64,000 nucleotides of DNA from positions 1 to 64,000 of the forward strand of contig NZ_KZ304951.1 in the NCBI RefSeq assembly GCF_002723615.1, read 5' to 3'. Under the pieces are notes generated by a model. It saw only the letters and a program-made list of their open reading frames with translations. It was not told the origin of the DNA and did no database searches. The stretch comes from Limimaricola cinnabarinus (GTDB lineage Bacteria; Pseudomonadota; Alphaproteobacteria; Rhodobacterales; Rhodobacteraceae). Positions 1 through 9,162 of the stretch are shown here, piece by piece. The stretch's first letter is position 1. The number at the start of each line of letters is the position of its first letter. A program made the translations under genes and the position numbers.

Positions 1-354
1 CGCCCCACCACGCTGCGCCCGGCCACGGCCATGGCCGCCGCCGCGGCCCCCGCGCCGCAGCCCGAAGCCGCGCCCGTCACCGTCAGCACCGCGCCGATCG
101 CGCCGGGCACCAGCCTCGTGCAGCTCGGCGCCTTCGAGAGCCCCGAGATCGCGGGGCAGGAATGGCTGCGGCTCAAGAGACGCTTCGGCGAGCTTCTGAC
201 CGGGCATGACCGGCTCGTGCAGGAGGCGGTGAGCGGCGGGCGGACCTTCTTTAGGCTGCGCGCCACCGGCTTTGCCGATCTGGCCGAGGCGCGGCGCTTC
301 TGCTCGGCGCTGGTGGCCGAGGACGCGGCCTGCATCCCGGTGGTGGTGCGATGA
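1..354 (+). CDS. SPOR domain protein, C-terminal part (5' end outside window)
   Basis: The reading frame is open from the first base, so the gene begins before the window. An Ala/Pro-rich linker leads into a SPOR domain over the last ~80 residues (core around LVQLGAFESPEIAGQEW and the closing FRLRATGFADLAEARRFCSAL). SPOR domains bind septal peptidoglycan stripped of stem peptides, so the protein is probably an envelope protein of the division site or a peptidoglycan remodeller. Its stop overlaps the nagZ start by 4 bp (ATGA), which places it in one transcript with nagZ-scpA-scpB. The N-terminal domains, and so the exact family, cannot be seen. Confidence 0.8.
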   Translation, partial: RPTTLRPATAMAAAAAPAPQPEAAPVTVSTAPIAPGTSLVQLGAFESPEIAGQEWLRLKRRFGELLTGHDRLVQEAVSGGRTFFRLRATGFADLAEARRFCSALVAEDAACIPVVVR

Positions 355-1346
355 CCTGCGCGGCGATCCTCGGCCCCGAAGGCGCGCGGCTCGGCCCCGA
401 CGAGGCGGCCTTCTTCCGCGATGCCGAGCCCTGGGGCTTCATCCTGTTTGCGCGCAATGTCGAGACGCCTGACCAGCTGCGCCGCCTCACGGGCGATCTG
501 CGCGCGGCGGTGGGGCGCGACGCGCCGATCCTCGTCGATCAGGAGGGCGGGCGCGTGCAGCGGCTGCGCCCGCCGCATTGGCACGATTATCTCCCCGCGC
601 TCGACCAGATGCGCCGGGCGCGCGATCCCGTGCGCGCGCAATGGCTGCGGCATCGGTTGATCGCGGCCGAACTGTTCGAGGTCGGCATCGACGTGAACTG
701 CGCGCCGCTGGCCGATCTGGTCGAGCCGCAGACGCACCGCATCCTGCGCAACCGCCTCTATGGCGACACGGTCGAGGGCGTGGTCGAGGCCGCGCGCGCC
801 GCCGCCCAAGGGCTATTGGCGGGGGGCGTGCTGCCGGTGCTCAAGCACATTCCCGGCTATGGCCGCGCCAGCGTCGACAGCCACAAGGCGCTGCCGCGCG
901 TCTCGGTGCCGCTTGCGGATCTGCGCGCCCGCGATTTCGCGCCCTTCGCGGCGCTGTCGGAGATGCGCATGGGCATGACCGCGCATATCGTGCTCGACGC
1001 GGTCGACCCCGATCGCCCGGCCACCACCTCGCCCGCCGCGATGAGGATGATCCGCGAGGAGATCGGCTTTGACGGGCTGATCATGACCGACGACCTGTCG
1101 ATGGAGGCGCTGTCGGGCGCGATCGACATCCGCGCCGCCCGCAGCATCGCCGCGGGCTGCGATCTGGTGCTGCACTGCAATGGCGAGCGCGACGAGATGG
1201 AGGCGGTGGTCGCCGCCTGCGGCACGCTCGACGGCGCGGCCGCGCGCCGCGCCGATGCGGCGCTGGCCGAGCGGCGCATGCCCGAGCTGGCCGATACCGA
1301 GGCGCTGCGCGCCGAACTCGCGGCGCTTCTGGGGGAGGGCGCGTGA
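351..1346 (+). CDS. nagZ: beta-N-acetylhexosaminidase NagZ (GH3)
   Basis: This cytoplasmic glycosidase removes N-acetylglucosamine from 1,6-anhydro-muropeptides during cell-wall recycling. The 331 residues carry the GH3 landmarks: DQEGGRVQRL at 63-72, KHIPGYG at 165-171 followed by DSH at 176-178 (the mobile loop with the catalytic Asp-His pair), and MTDDLSM at 245-251, which holds the nucleophile aspartate. There is no signal peptide, as expected for NagZ. The usual KH(F/I)PGHG motif has Tyr where His is normal. It overlaps the gene before and scpA after by ATGA. The nagZ-scpA-scpB order is common in alphaproteobacteria. Confidence 0.95.
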   Translation: MTCAAILGPEGARLGPDEAAFFRDAEPWGFILFARNVETPDQLRRLTGDLRAAVGRDAPILVDQEGGRVQRLRPPHWHDYLPALDQMRRARDPVRAQWLRHRLIAAELFEVGIDVNCAPLADLVEPQTHRILRNRLYGDTVEGVVEAARAAAQGLLAGGVLPVLKHIPGYGRASVDSHKALPRVSVPLADLRARDFAPFAALSEMRMGMTAHIVLDAVDPDRPATTSPAAMRMIREEIGFDGLIMTDDLSMEALSGAIDIRAARSIAAGCDLVLHCNGERDEMEAVVAACGTLDGAAARRADAALAERRMPELADTEALRAELAALLGEGA

Positions 1347-2131
1347 TGGAGGAGCGCAAGGCGACAGCGGCAGAGGATGTCGCGGCGCGGCGCGCGGCCG
1401 AGGCGCTGATCGTCGATGTCGAGGGCTTCGAGGGGCCGCTCGACCTGCTTCTGGTGCTGTCGCGCAGCCAGAAGGTCGATCTGCGGCAGGTCTCGATCCT
1501 GGCGCTGGCCGAGCAGTATCTCGCCTTCGTCGAGCAGGCCCGCGTGCTCAGGATCGAGCTGGCGGCCGATTATCTCGTCATGGCGGCCTGGCTCGCCTTT
1601 CTCAAGTCGCGGCTGCTGCTGCCGCCCGATCCGCAGACCGATGAGCCCTCGGGCGAGGATCTCGCCGCCCATCTGGCGTTCCAGCTGGAGCGGCTGCAGG
1701 CGATGCGCGAGGCGGCGGCGGTGCTGATGGCCCGGCCCCGGCTGGGGCGCGACGTGTTTGCGCGCGGCGCGGCCGAGGCGGTGACGGTGCATCGCTCTTC
1801 GGTGCATCACGCGAGCCTGCTCGACCTGATGCAGGCCTATGCGCGGGTCAAGACGCGCGACGAGTTCCGCCCCTTCGTGATGGACCGGCGCGACCTGATG
1901 ACCATGGAGCAGGCGCTCGACCGGCTGCGCGCCATGGTGGGCGAGGCGGCCGATTGGGCCGACATCTCGGCCTATTTCCCCGAAGACTGGCAGGCCGCGC
2001 CGCGCCGCCGCCGCTCGGCCACGGCGGCGACCTTCGCGGCGTCTCTCGAACTGGCCAAGGAGGGCCGGATCGAGATCCGCCAGGGCGAGAGCTTCGCACC
2101 GATCCAGATCCGCCGGAAGGACCGCGCATGA
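1343..2131 (+). CDS. scpA: Segregation and condensation protein A (ScpA kleisin)
   Basis: ScpA is the kleisin subunit of the SMC-ScpAB condensin, which compacts and helps segregate the chromosome. The 262-residue product begins its conserved region at FEGPLDLLLVLSRSQKVDLR (about 29-48), the N-terminal kleisin helix that contacts the SMC neck. It ends with a winged-helix-like segment around residues 225-258 that binds the SMC head. It overlaps nagZ and scpB by 4 bp each, so translational coupling is likely and gives matched ScpA and ScpB levels. Confidence 0.95.
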   Translation: MMEERKATAAEDVAARRAAEALIVDVEGFEGPLDLLLVLSRSQKVDLRQVSILALAEQYLAFVEQARVLRIELAADYLVMAAWLAFLKSRLLLPPDPQTDEPSGEDLAAHLAFQLERLQAMREAAAVLMARPRLGRDVFARGAAEAVTVHRSSVHHASLLDLMQAYARVKTRDEFRPFVMDRRDLMTMEQALDRLRAMVGEAADWADISAYFPEDWQAAPRRRRSATAATFAASLELAKEGRIEIRQGESFAPIQIRRKDRA

Positions 2132-2754
2132 CCCAAAGCCCCGCTCCCGCCCAGTTCGACGCGCCGCCGCAGGCCGAGATCGCCCGCATGATCGAGGCGA
2201 TGCTGTTTGCCAGCGCCGAGCCGCTCTCGACCGCCGAGATGGCGAGGCGGCTGCCCGAGGGGGCCGAGCTGACCGCCGCGCTCGAGGATCTGCGCGCGCG
2301 CTACGAGGGGCGCGGCGTCGAGCTGCGCCGGGTGGGCGAGGCTTGGGCCTTTCGCACCGCGCCCGATCTGGGCCACCTCCTGGAGCGCCACACCGTCGAG
2401 ACCCGCAAGCTCAGCCGCGCCGCGACCGAGACGCTGGCGATCATCGCCTATCACCAGCCCGCCACCCGCGCCGAGATCGAGGAGATCCGCGGCGTCTCGG
2501 TGAGCCGCGGCACGATCGACCAGCTGATCGAGATGGGCTGGGTGCGGCTGGGGCGGCGCAAGATGACGCCGGGCCGGCCGGTCACCTTCGTCGTCACCGA
2601 AGGGTTCCTCGACCATTTCGGCCTGTCGAGCCCGCGCGACCTGCCCGGACTGCGCGAGCTGCGCGCGGCGGGGCTGCTCGACAACCGCCCGCCGCCGGGC
2701 GCCGACGCGCCCGAGGCGGCACCGCAGGCGCAGGACAGCCTGTTCGAAAGCTGA
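2128..2754 (+). CDS. scpB: Segregation and condensation protein B (ScpB)
   Basis: ScpB dimers bind the ScpA linker in the SMC condensin. The ATG at 2128 overlaps the scpA stop (ATGA) and gives 208 residues, usual for the family; an in-frame extension upstream only reads through scpA in another frame. Two winged-helix domains are visible: the first from IARMIEAMLFASAEPLS, the second from SRAATETLAIIAYHQP with EIRGVSVSRGTIDQLIEMGW. The tail is Pro/Ala-rich, which is typical. It is the last gene of the SPOR-nagZ-scpAB unit. Confidence 0.95.
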   Translation: MTQSPAPAQFDAPPQAEIARMIEAMLFASAEPLSTAEMARRLPEGAELTAALEDLRARYEGRGVELRRVGEAWAFRTAPDLGHLLERHTVETRKLSRAATETLAIIAYHQPATRAEIEEIRGVSVSRGTIDQLIEMGWVRLGRRKMTPGRPVTFVVTEGFLDHFGLSSPRDLPGLRELRAAGLLDNRPPPGADAPEAAPQAQDSLFES

Positions 2755-2861
2755 AGGCGCGGGCGGGCATCAACGATCCCTTAAGTGGTTTGGCCCATCT
2801 TGTCCCAATCCGGCCGACGCTGCGTCCTGCAGCCTGTCGGTGCCAGGATCGGGACACCATC

Positions 2862-4316
2862 ATGCCGCTCGTCAGCGCTCGTCAACTTTCGGCCCGCAAC
2901 TTCGGCGAGGTGCGCGATGCGATCCGCATCATCCGATGGGTCGATGGCTTTCGCGGCTGGCTGTCGCTCGCGGCGGGCGCGCTGTGCCTGCTGGCCTTCG
3001 CGGGCTACGTCTTCGATCTGCGCGCGCTCTACCTGCCGGTGGCGGAGGGGGGCGGGACGCATCCTCTGACGGCGCTGGCGGCGCTGGCGGCGCTGGTTCT
3101 GGCGCTGGCGCGGATGGCGCGGGGCGGCTTGGCCGGGCGCGGGCTCGCGGCCTTCGTGCTCTTGCTGCTGGCGCTGCGCGCGGGAGAGCTGCTCTGGCCC
3201 GCGACGCCGCTGCCGATCGGCCAATGGCTCGGGGCGCTGTCGCTCAGCCCGACCACGCATCCCGGCACCATGACGGGGCTGAATTCGCTGATCGCGCTTG
3301 CCGGCATCGCCACGGCGCTGCTGGTCGGGCGGCGCTCGGCGCTCGGCATGGCCGCGCTCGCGGCCGCGGCGGGGGTCTGCGGCGTGGTGATCATCGCCTA
3401 CAGCTATGCGCTGGAGCCCAACGCAGGCGGCATGTCGCCCGTCACCACGCTGATCACCCTGCTGCTCGTGCTCGCCACGGTGGGCCGGCACATGAACCCG
3501 CTGGCGCTGCGCCTGCTCATGGCCGAGAGCTCGGTCTCGCGGATGCTGCGCCTTCAGCTGGGGCTGGCGCTCGGCGGCTTCTGGATCGGCGGTCTGCTGC
3601 TGTTGCAGCTGCAGCCCGGGCAATGGACCACCGTGGCGCCGCTGTTCACCACCGTGATGCTGGTCCTTGCCGCGGCGGGCCTGATGTCGACCGTGGCCAT
3701 GCTGGCGGGGACCGAGAACGCCCGGCAGCTTCAGCAGGCCGCGCTGGAGCGGCTTTCGGTCACCGATGCGCTGACCGGGCTGGCCAACCGCCGCGCCTGC
3801 GACGTCTTTGCCCAGCGCGTCGTTCCCGCCGCCGAGCGCGAGGGCACCGGGCTCGCGGTGGTGCTGATCGACATCGACAAGTTCAAGGTGGTGAACGACC
3901 GCTTCGGCCATGCCGCGGGCGACCGGCTGCTCAGCGAGGTCGGGCACCTGCTGCCGCGCTGGCTGCGCCGCTCGGATCTCGCGGCGCGCTGGGGCGGCGA
4001 GGAATTCCTGCTGATCCTCGGCACCACCCGGCTCACCGGGGCGATCGCCCTGTCCGAACGGGTGCGCGGCTGCTTCGAGAAGCGGTTGTCGCTGCCCGAC
4101 GGCTCGGGGCCGGTCACGGTCTCGATCGGCTGCGCCGAGCTTCTGCCGGGGGAGACGACGATCGACGCGGCGATCTCGCGCGCCGACGCCGCGCTCTACA
4201 GGGCCAAGGCGGCGGGGCGCAACCGGGTGGAGCCCCGCCCGCCAGAGCCATTGCCCGCGCCGCCTGTGCCGCCCAAGGCGGGCAAGGCGCGCCGCGCCGC
4301 CGATGCGATGGGATGA
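2862..4316 (+). CDS. Membrane diguanylate cyclase (GGDEF)
   Basis: Synthesises cyclic di-GMP from two GTP. The 484-residue protein has eight hydrophobic segments in its first ~290 residues, an uncharacterised membrane sensor region, then a GGDEF domain starting at LERLSVTDALTGLANRRACD. The active motif is intact (RWGGEEFLLIL), and an RRSD sequence just upstream fits the RxxD inhibitory I-site, so product feedback is expected. The domain ends with DAALYRAKAAGRNRV and a Pro/Ala tail. There is no EAL or HD-GYP domain, so this is a cyclase only. The gene lies about 100 bp after scpB, and the dcd gene converges on it with 6 bp between the stops. The signal sensed is unknown. Confidence 0.9.
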   Translation: MPLVSARQLSARNFGEVRDAIRIIRWVDGFRGWLSLAAGALCLLAFAGYVFDLRALYLPVAEGGGTHPLTALAALAALVLALARMARGGLAGRGLAAFVLLLLALRAGELLWPATPLPIGQWLGALSLSPTTHPGTMTGLNSLIALAGIATALLVGRRSALGMAALAAAAGVCGVVIIAYSYALEPNAGGMSPVTTLITLLLVLATVGRHMNPLALRLLMAESSVSRMLRLQLGLALGGFWIGGLLLLQLQPGQWTTVAPLFTTVMLVLAAAGLMSTVAMLAGTENARQLQQAALERLSVTDALTGLANRRACDVFAQRVVPAAEREGTGLAVVLIDIDKFKVVNDRFGHAAGDRLLSEVGHLLPRWLRRSDLAARWGGEEFLLILGTTRLTGAIALSERVRGCFEKRLSLPDGSGPVTVSIGCAELLPGETTIDAAISRADAALYRAKAAGRNRVEPRPPEPLPAPPVPPKAGKARRAADAMG

Positions 4317-4322
4317 CCCCGC

Positions 4323-5399
4323 TCAGCCGGTGCGGAACTGCTTGGAAAGCTTGAGCCCCTGGCCCTGGTAGTTCGAGGCGATGCCCGCGCCATAGAGGCG
4401 GTCGGGGATCTCGGCCATCCGCTCATAGACCAGCCGGCCCACGACCTGCCCGTGTTCGAGCACGAAGGGCGCCTCGTGGCAGCGCACCTCGAGCACGCCG
4501 CGCGCGCCCTTGCCGCACGCCTCGGCATGGCCGAAGCCGGGATCGAAGAACCCGGCGTAATGCACCCGGAATTCCCCTGCCATGGCGAGGTAGGGGGCCA
4601 TCTCGGCTGCATAGGCGGGCGGGATAGTCACCGATTCTCGGCTGACCAGGATATAGAAGGCGCCGGGATCGAGGATGATCCGGCCCCGGGCGGCGGGGAC
4701 CACCTCCCAGAACTCGGCCGCGTCGTAATGGCCGATGCGGTCGAGATCGACGACGCCGGTATGCGGCTTGGCCCGGTAGCCCGCGCAGGCGGCCAGCTCG
4801 GGCGACAGGTCGACCGAGAAGCCCAAGCCGTCGGAGATCAGCGCCGGGCCGTCGACCAGCGGCTCGCGCGCATGCAACTCGGCCAGCTGCGCATCGTCGA
4901 GCAGGGCCTGGCCCGCGCGAAACCGCACCTGATTGAGCCGCATCCCCGGCCGCACCAGCACCGAGAAGCTGCGCGGGCAGATCTCGGCATAGAGCGGACC
5001 GTCATGGCCGGGCGGGATGCGGTCGAACTCGGTTCCGCCATCGGTGATGAGCCGGGTCAGGAGATCAAGTCGGCCGGTCGAGCTCTTGGCGTTGGCGACG
5101 GCCTGGATGCCTTCGGGCAGCGACAGCCGCTCCATCAGCGGCACGAGGTAGACGCAGCCCTTTTCCAGCACCGCGCCCTCGTCGAGATCGATGCGGTGCA
5201 TCTCGAATTCGGAGATCCGCTCGGCGACGCGGCGGCCTTCGCCGGCCAGAAAGGAGGCCCTGACCCGGTAGGCGACGCGGCCCAGGCGCAGATCGAGGCT
5301 GGCGGGCTGGATCTGTGCGGGGTCGATCGGCATGGCCGCCGATATGGCGCCGGTCTCGATCATCTGGGCGATCCCCTGACGGGGCAGAACTCCGGTCAC
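4323..5399 (-). CDS. dcd: 2'-deoxycytidine 5'-triphosphate deaminase, long alphaproteobacterial form
   Basis: Deaminates dCTP to dUTP, feeding dTMP synthesis. A GTG start at 5399 is preferred because AAGGAG lies 5 nt before it, giving 358 residues beginning VTGVLPRQGIAQMIE. A longer ATG-started reading runs into the hairpin and tRNA-Pro upstream. The family hallmarks are QPASLDLRLG near residue 32 and NAKSSTGRLDLLTRL, which carries the nucleotide-binding Ser-Ser-x-Gly-Arg. The protein is about twice the length of E. coli Dcd and appears to contain two dUTPase-like beta folds, as usual for this alphaproteobacterial class. Confidence 0.9.
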   Translation of the reverse strand: MTGVLPRQGIAQMIETGAISAAMPIDPAQIQPASLDLRLGRVAYRVRASFLAGEGRRVAERISEFEMHRIDLDEGAVLEKGCVYLVPLMERLSLPEGIQAVANAKSSTGRLDLLTRLITDGGTEFDRIPPGHDGPLYAEICPRSFSVLVRPGMRLNQVRFRAGQALLDDAQLAELHAREPLVDGPALISDGLGFSVDLSPELAACAGYRAKPHTGVVDLDRIGHYDAAEFWEVVPAARGRIILDPGAFYILVSRESVTIPPAYAAEMAPYLAMAGEFRVHYAGFFDPGFGHAEACGKGARGVLEVRCHEAPFVLEHGQVVGRLVYERMAEIPDRLYGAGIASNYQGQGLKLSKQFRTG

Positions 5400-5422
5400 G
5401 GCGGCTCCTTCAGAGACGACGA

Positions 5423-5448
5423 CGCCCGCCGCTTTGAGGCGGCGGGCG
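5423..5448 (-). terminator. Hairpin between tRNA-Pro and dcd
   Basis: A perfect 10-bp inverted repeat (CGCCCGCCGC / GCGGCGGGCG) with a 6-nt loop lies 9 nt downstream of the tRNA-Pro CCA end on the minus strand. No T-run follows. It may end or process the tRNA transcript; read-through into dcd is possible. Confidence 0.5.
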
Positions 5449-5456
5449 GTCATGAA

Positions 5457-5533
5457 TGGTCGGGCTAGCAGGACTCGAACCTGCGACCTTCCGTCCCCCA
5501 GACGGACGCGCTACCAGGCTGCGCTATAGCCCG
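5457..5533 (-). tRNA. tRNA-Pro (anticodon GGG)
   Basis: Reading the minus strand, a 7-bp acceptor stem (CGGGCTA/TAGCCCG), a D arm with GCGC stems, an anticodon stem TCCGT/ACGGA with loop CTGGGGG (anticodon GGG), a 5-nt variable loop and a T arm GCAGG-TTCGAGT-CCTGC fold into a normal cloverleaf. Discriminator A and CCA are encoded at 5460-5457. It sits between the merR-type gene and dcd. Confidence 0.97.
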
Positions 5534-5600
5534 ACTGAGGCTGCTAATGCCTTATGTGGCGGGCGGGGGCAAGCCGGTTTCGGCAAAAAAGTTGAGGTTT

Positions 5601-6161
5601 TCAGCCGCGATTTTCGCGCGCGGCGATCATCCGGTCGCGCAGCGCCGCAAGCCGCTCCATCAGCGGGGCGATCCGCGCGGCGCGCGCCGCGAGTGCGCCG
5701 CGATCGGCGGACAGAATGGCCGAGATCGGCGAGATTTCGGTGTCTTGCGAAACCGGTGCGGCGGGGGCTGCGGGGGCAGCTGGCGCGGCGGCAGGGGGCG
5801 CGGCCGTCTCGGGGGCGCGTTCCATTACCAGCACCGCATCCTCGGCGGGCGCCCTGTCGGAGACGAGCCGGGGCCGGGGCGGCGCGGCGGGCGGCAGGCC
5901 GTGATCGGCGACATGGCGCACGCCCTTTTCGCGCAGGAGCTTCTGCACGCCCTTGATGGTCATGCCCTGATCGTGCAGCAGCGCCTTGATGCCGCATAGC
6001 AGCGCCAGATCCTCGGGGCGGTAATAGCGCCGCCCGCCGGCCCGCTTGACCGGGCGCACCTGCGCGAACTTGCTCTCCCAGAATCGCAGCACATGCGCCG
6101 GCGTGTCGAGCGCGTCGGAAACCTCGCCGATGGTACGGAAGGCATGGGCCGATTTTGCCAT
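5601..6161 (-). CDS. MerR-family transcriptional regulator
   Basis: A 186-residue protein with an N-terminal MerR winged-helix domain: [25 protein letters not shown] (8-32), then the wing [29 protein letters not shown]. The C-terminal half is Ala/Pro-rich and low in complexity and has no metal-binding cysteines, so this is not a classical metal sensor. Its position just after ihfA (10 bp gap) in the DUF177-rpmF-plsX-fabH-ihfA block is typical for Rhodobacterales. Its target is unknown; linkage suggests a housekeeping regulator co-transcribed with ihfA. Confidence 0.85.
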   Translation of the reverse strand: MAKSAHAFRTIGEVSDALDTPAHVLRFWESKFAQVRPVKRAGGRRYYRPEDLALLCGIKALLHDQGMTIKGVQKLLREKGVRHVADHGLPPAAPPRPRLVSDRAPAEDAVLVMERAPETAAPPAAAPAAPAAPAAPVSQDTEISPISAILSADRGALAARAARIAPLMERLAALRDRMIAARENRG

Positions 6162-6171
6162 CAGTCTCGCC

Positions 6172-6474
6172 TCAGCTCTTGTTGCCCGAGGCGACCTTGT
6201 CCTTCATCAGATGCGAGGAGCGGAAGGTGAGCACCCGGCGGGGGTGTATCGGCACTTCCTCGCCGGTCTTGGGGTTGCGGCCGATGCGCGCGGCCTTGTC
6301 GCGCACCGAAAACGTGCCGAATGAACTGATCTTCACCTGCTCGCCTGCGACCAGCGCGTCGGAAATATGGCCAAGCACCGATTCGACCAGCTCGGCACTG
6401 TCGTTGCGCGACAGCCCGACCTCCTCGTGAACGGCCTCGGCGAGATCCATTCGCGTCAATGTCTTGTCCGCCAT
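6172..6474 (-). CDS. ihfA: Integration host factor subunit alpha
   Basis: Nucleoid protein that bends DNA as a heterodimer with IhfB in recombination, replication and transcription. The ATG at 6474 ([18 protein letters not shown]) is chosen because an AGGGAGA ribosome site precedes it; 100 residues is the usual length. The DNA-binding beta arm is clear: [20 protein letters not shown], then Pro-containing [12 protein letters not shown]. It lies downstream of fabH on the same strand. Confidence 0.95.
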   Translation of the reverse strand: MADKTLTRMDLAEAVHEEVGLSRNDSAELVESVLGHISDALVAGEQVKISSFGTFSVRDKAARIGRNPKTGEEVPIHPRRVLTFRSSHLMKDKVASGNKS

Positions 6475-6569
6475 CTCGATCTCCCTGCTCTGCCGCAACC
6501 TTAAGGGCAGGGCAATTTCAAGTCAATCTCAAGTGGATAAATGACACAGTTGCAGCGACGTCACGCCGA

Positions 6570-7541
6570 TCACCAGCGCAGCACCACCGAGCCCCAGGCC
6601 AGGCCGCCGCCGATCGCCTCGGTGACCACCAGGTCGCCCTCGCGGATCTGGCCGCGCGCGCGGCCGACCGAAAGCGCCAGCGGGATCGAGGCGGCGGAGG
6701 TGTTGCCGTGGTCCTGGACCGTCACCACCACCTTGTCCATCGGCAGGCCGAGCTTCTTGGCGGTGGCCTGGATGATGCGGATATTGGCCTGGTGCGGGAC
6801 GACCCAATCGACATCCTCCGCCGTCAGCCCGGCCTTTTCGAGCGACAGATGCGCGGTCTGGGCCAGCTTTTCGACCGCGTGGCGGAACACCTCGCGCCCC
6901 TCCATCCTCAGATGGCCGGTGGCGCCGGTCGAGACGCCGCCATCGACATGCAGGATGTCCTTGTGCCGCCCGTCGGAATTGAGATCGGCCGCGAGGATGC
7001 CGCGATCGGCCGTGCCGCCATCGCCCTCGGCCGCCTCCAGAAGCAGCGCGCCCGCGCCATCGCCGAAGAGGACACAGGTGGCGCGGTCGGTCCAGTCGAT
7101 GATGCGGCTGAAGGTCTCGGCCCCGATCACCAGCACGCGCCTGGCCTGACCGGTCAGGATCATCGCGTTGGCGGTGGTCAGCGCATAGACATAGCCCGCG
7201 CAGACCGCCTGCACGTCGAAGGCGAAGCCGCGGGTCATGCCGAGTTCGCGCTGCACCATGGTCGCGGTGGAGGGGAAGGTGAAATCGGGGGTCGAGGTGG
7301 CGAGGATGATCGCGTCGACCTCGTCGGGCGCGACACCGGCATCGTCGAGGGCCGCGCGCGCGGCGCGGCTGGCGAGGTCGGAGGTGGTCTGCCCTTCGGC
7401 GACGATGTGGCGCCGCTCGATGCCCGAGCGCGAGCGGATCCATTCGTCGGTGGTCTCGACCAGCTTCTCGAACTCGGCGTTTTCCATCACCCGTTCGGGG
7501 AGATAGTGGCCTGTGCCCCTGACGACGGCGCGAATGGTCAT
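6570..7541 (-). CDS. fabH: 3-oxoacyl-[ACP] synthase III (FabH)
   Basis: Starts fatty acid synthesis by condensing acetyl-CoA with malonyl-ACP. The 323-residue thiolase-fold enzyme shows the full triad: Cys114 in [10 protein letters not shown], His250 in VPHQANIRI and Asn280 in [11 protein letters not shown]. The C-terminal [11 protein letters not shown] is diagnostic. Its ATG overlaps the plsX stop (ATGA), linking fatty acid initiation with phospholipid synthesis in one transcript. Confidence 0.97.
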   Translation of the reverse strand: MTIRAVVRGTGHYLPERVMENAEFEKLVETTDEWIRSRSGIERRHIVAEGQTTSDLASRAARAALDDAGVAPDEVDAIILATSTPDFTFPSTATMVQRELGMTRGFAFDVQAVCAGYVYALTTANAMILTGQARRVLVIGAETFSRIIDWTDRATCVLFGDGAGALLLEAAEGDGGTADRGILAADLNSDGRHKDILHVDGGVSTGATGHLRMEGREVFRHAVEKLAQTAHLSLEKAGLTAEDVDWVVPHQANIRIIQATAKKLGLPMDKVVVTVQDHGNTSAASIPLALSVGRARGQIREGDLVVTEAIGGGLAWGSVVLRW

Positions 7542-8602
7542 GCCTTGATCTCCTTGGGTGCGTCCTGATGCAGGGCCGAAGCGCCGGCGATGCGGTTGGC
7601 CAGCCTTTCGGAAAAATCGGAGCGCGCGAGGCGCGCAGCAAGGCTCAGCGCGGCGCAGACGCCGGTGGCGTCGGCCGAGCCGTGGCTCTTGACCACGAGA
7701 CCGTTGAGCCCGAGGAACACGCCGCCATTGACCTGGCGCGGATCGATCCGGGTCTTGAGGCGGCTCATCGCGGCGCGCGACAGCAGCGCCGCGAGCTTGG
7801 AGACGGCCGAGGAGAGGAAGGCCTCGCGCAACAGCCCCGAGATCAGCGTCGCGGTGCCTTCGCCGGTCTTGAGCGCGACATTGCCGGTAAAGCCGTCGGT
7901 GACAATGACATCGACCCGCGCCGAGGGGATGTCGCCGCCCTCGACGAAGCCGAGATAGTCGAAATCGCCCTTGTCGGCGGCCGCGGCGATCATCTCGGAG
8001 GCGACCTTCAGCTCGGCCCGGCCCTTGTGCTCCTCGGTGCCGACATTGAGCAGCCCGACGCGCGGCCGCACCAGCCCCAGACCGTTGCGCGCATAGGAGG
8101 CGCCCATCAGCGCATAGGCCAGAAGATCATCCTGGTCGGCGCGGATATCGGCGCCGACATCGAGCATGACGTTGAAGCCCTGGGCATTGCGCGAGGGCCA
8201 CAGGCAGGCGATGGCGGGGCGGTTGACGCCCTCGGCCTTGCGCAGCCGGATCATCGAGACGGCCATCAGCGCGCCGGTGTTGCCGCAGCTGACGCAGGCT
8301 TCGGCGCGGCGGTCGCGCAGCGCCTCGACGGCGGACCACATCGAGGTGGCCTTGCCGTTTCGCATCACGTTGGAGGGCTTGTCGGTCATGGCGACCACGT
8401 CCGTGGCATGGACGATCTCGACCCGGTCGGCGATCTGCGTGTCCGCGAAGTGCGGCTCCAGGATCTCGCGCTGGCCGTGCAGGAGCACCTGCGTGGCGGG
8501 GTCGGAGGAAAGGAATTTGCGCACGCCCTCGGCCACGATGGCCGGGCCCTGATCGCCGCCCATGGCGTCGACGGAAAGCGTGATGGATCTGTCTTGGGAC
8601 AT
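7538..8602 (-). CDS. plsX: Phosphate acyltransferase PlsX
   Basis: Makes acyl-phosphate from acyl-ACP, the first step toward phosphatidic acid in the PlsX/PlsY route. The conserved [10 protein letters not shown] lies near the N-terminus, and GxTGN-type segments follow ([21 protein letters not shown]). The start is not certain: ATG 8602 ([10 protein letters not shown]) gives 354 residues, ATG 8611 would add three, and an in-frame extension to 8683 is Ala/Arg-rich and unlikely. The next gene, fabH, overlaps by 4 bp; rpmF lies 145 bp upstream. Confidence 0.92.
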   Translation of the reverse strand: MSQDRSITLSVDAMGGDQGPAIVAEGVRKFLSSDPATQVLLHGQREILEPHFADTQIADRVEIVHATDVVAMTDKPSNVMRNGKATSMWSAVEALRDRRAEACVSCGNTGALMAVSMIRLRKAEGVNRPAIACLWPSRNAQGFNVMLDVGADIRADQDDLLAYALMGASYARNGLGLVRPRVGLLNVGTEEHKGRAELKVASEMIAAAADKGDFDYLGFVEGGDIPSARVDVIVTDGFTGNVALKTGEGTATLISGLLREAFLSSAVSKLAALLSRAAMSRLKTRIDPRQVNGGVFLGLNGLVVKSHGSADATGVCAALSLAARLARSDFSERLANRIAGASALHQDAPKEIKA

Positions 8603-8747
8603 GCCCGTCATCGCGGCCCCGATACTCTGGGCGCGGTCGGTGTCGGCGCGCGCCGGTCTCGCTGCGGCGGACTTCCGGGCCAAGCGCCCCGAGGGGCGGC
8701 GCGGTCCGGGCCAAGGGCCCGTCCCGCGCCATGGCCCGGCAACGGGC

Positions 8748-8954
8748 TTACGCCGCGTCGTCGTCCAGCTCGGTCTCGGCGGCCTGCGCGATCACTTCGC
8801 GATCGGCATAGCTGCCGCAGGACGGGCAGACGTGGTGGGGGCGCTTGAGCTCCCCGCAATTGGTGCACTCATTGGGGTTCGCGCCGGTCAGGCCGTCATG
8901 GGCCCGACGCTGGTTGCGGCGCGACTTGGAGATCTTGTTCTGCGGAACGGCCAT
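8748..8954 (-). CDS. rpmF: 50S ribosomal protein L32
   Basis: The 68-residue protein starts [20 protein letters not shown], the L32 signature, and has a zinc ribbon with Cys30, Cys33, Cys43 and Cys46 ([18 protein letters not shown]). This is the C+ zinc-binding paralogue. It lies between the DUF177 gene and plsX, the order found in many proteobacteria. The acidic C-terminal tail (ETELDDDAA) is common in alphaproteobacteria. Confidence 0.97.
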   Translation of the reverse strand: MAVPQNKISKSRRNQRRAHDGLTGANPNECTNCGELKRPHHVCPSCGSYADREVIAQAAETELDDDAA

Positions 8955-9162
8955 GTCACAACCTCGAAGTAATCTGGCTCTAGTCTAAGTGGGCGCGGAG
9001 ATCTTGTCCGGCCCGGCTGGCGGGTGGGCACATGGCCCCGGTCAGGGGATCCATCCCGCGACGTCCGGCCGCTCTTAGGCGATAAGAGTGGGGCTGTCGA
9101 GCCGTGGAATGGAAAGAGGCCGCGAAAATACTGCGGTCGCGGCGAAAAGCAAGCCCCGCCTG

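Noticed and set aside
5400-5453. Longer ATG start for dcd
   Set aside because: It runs through a perfect hairpin next to tRNA-Pro; the GTG at 5399 has AAGGAG at the right distance.
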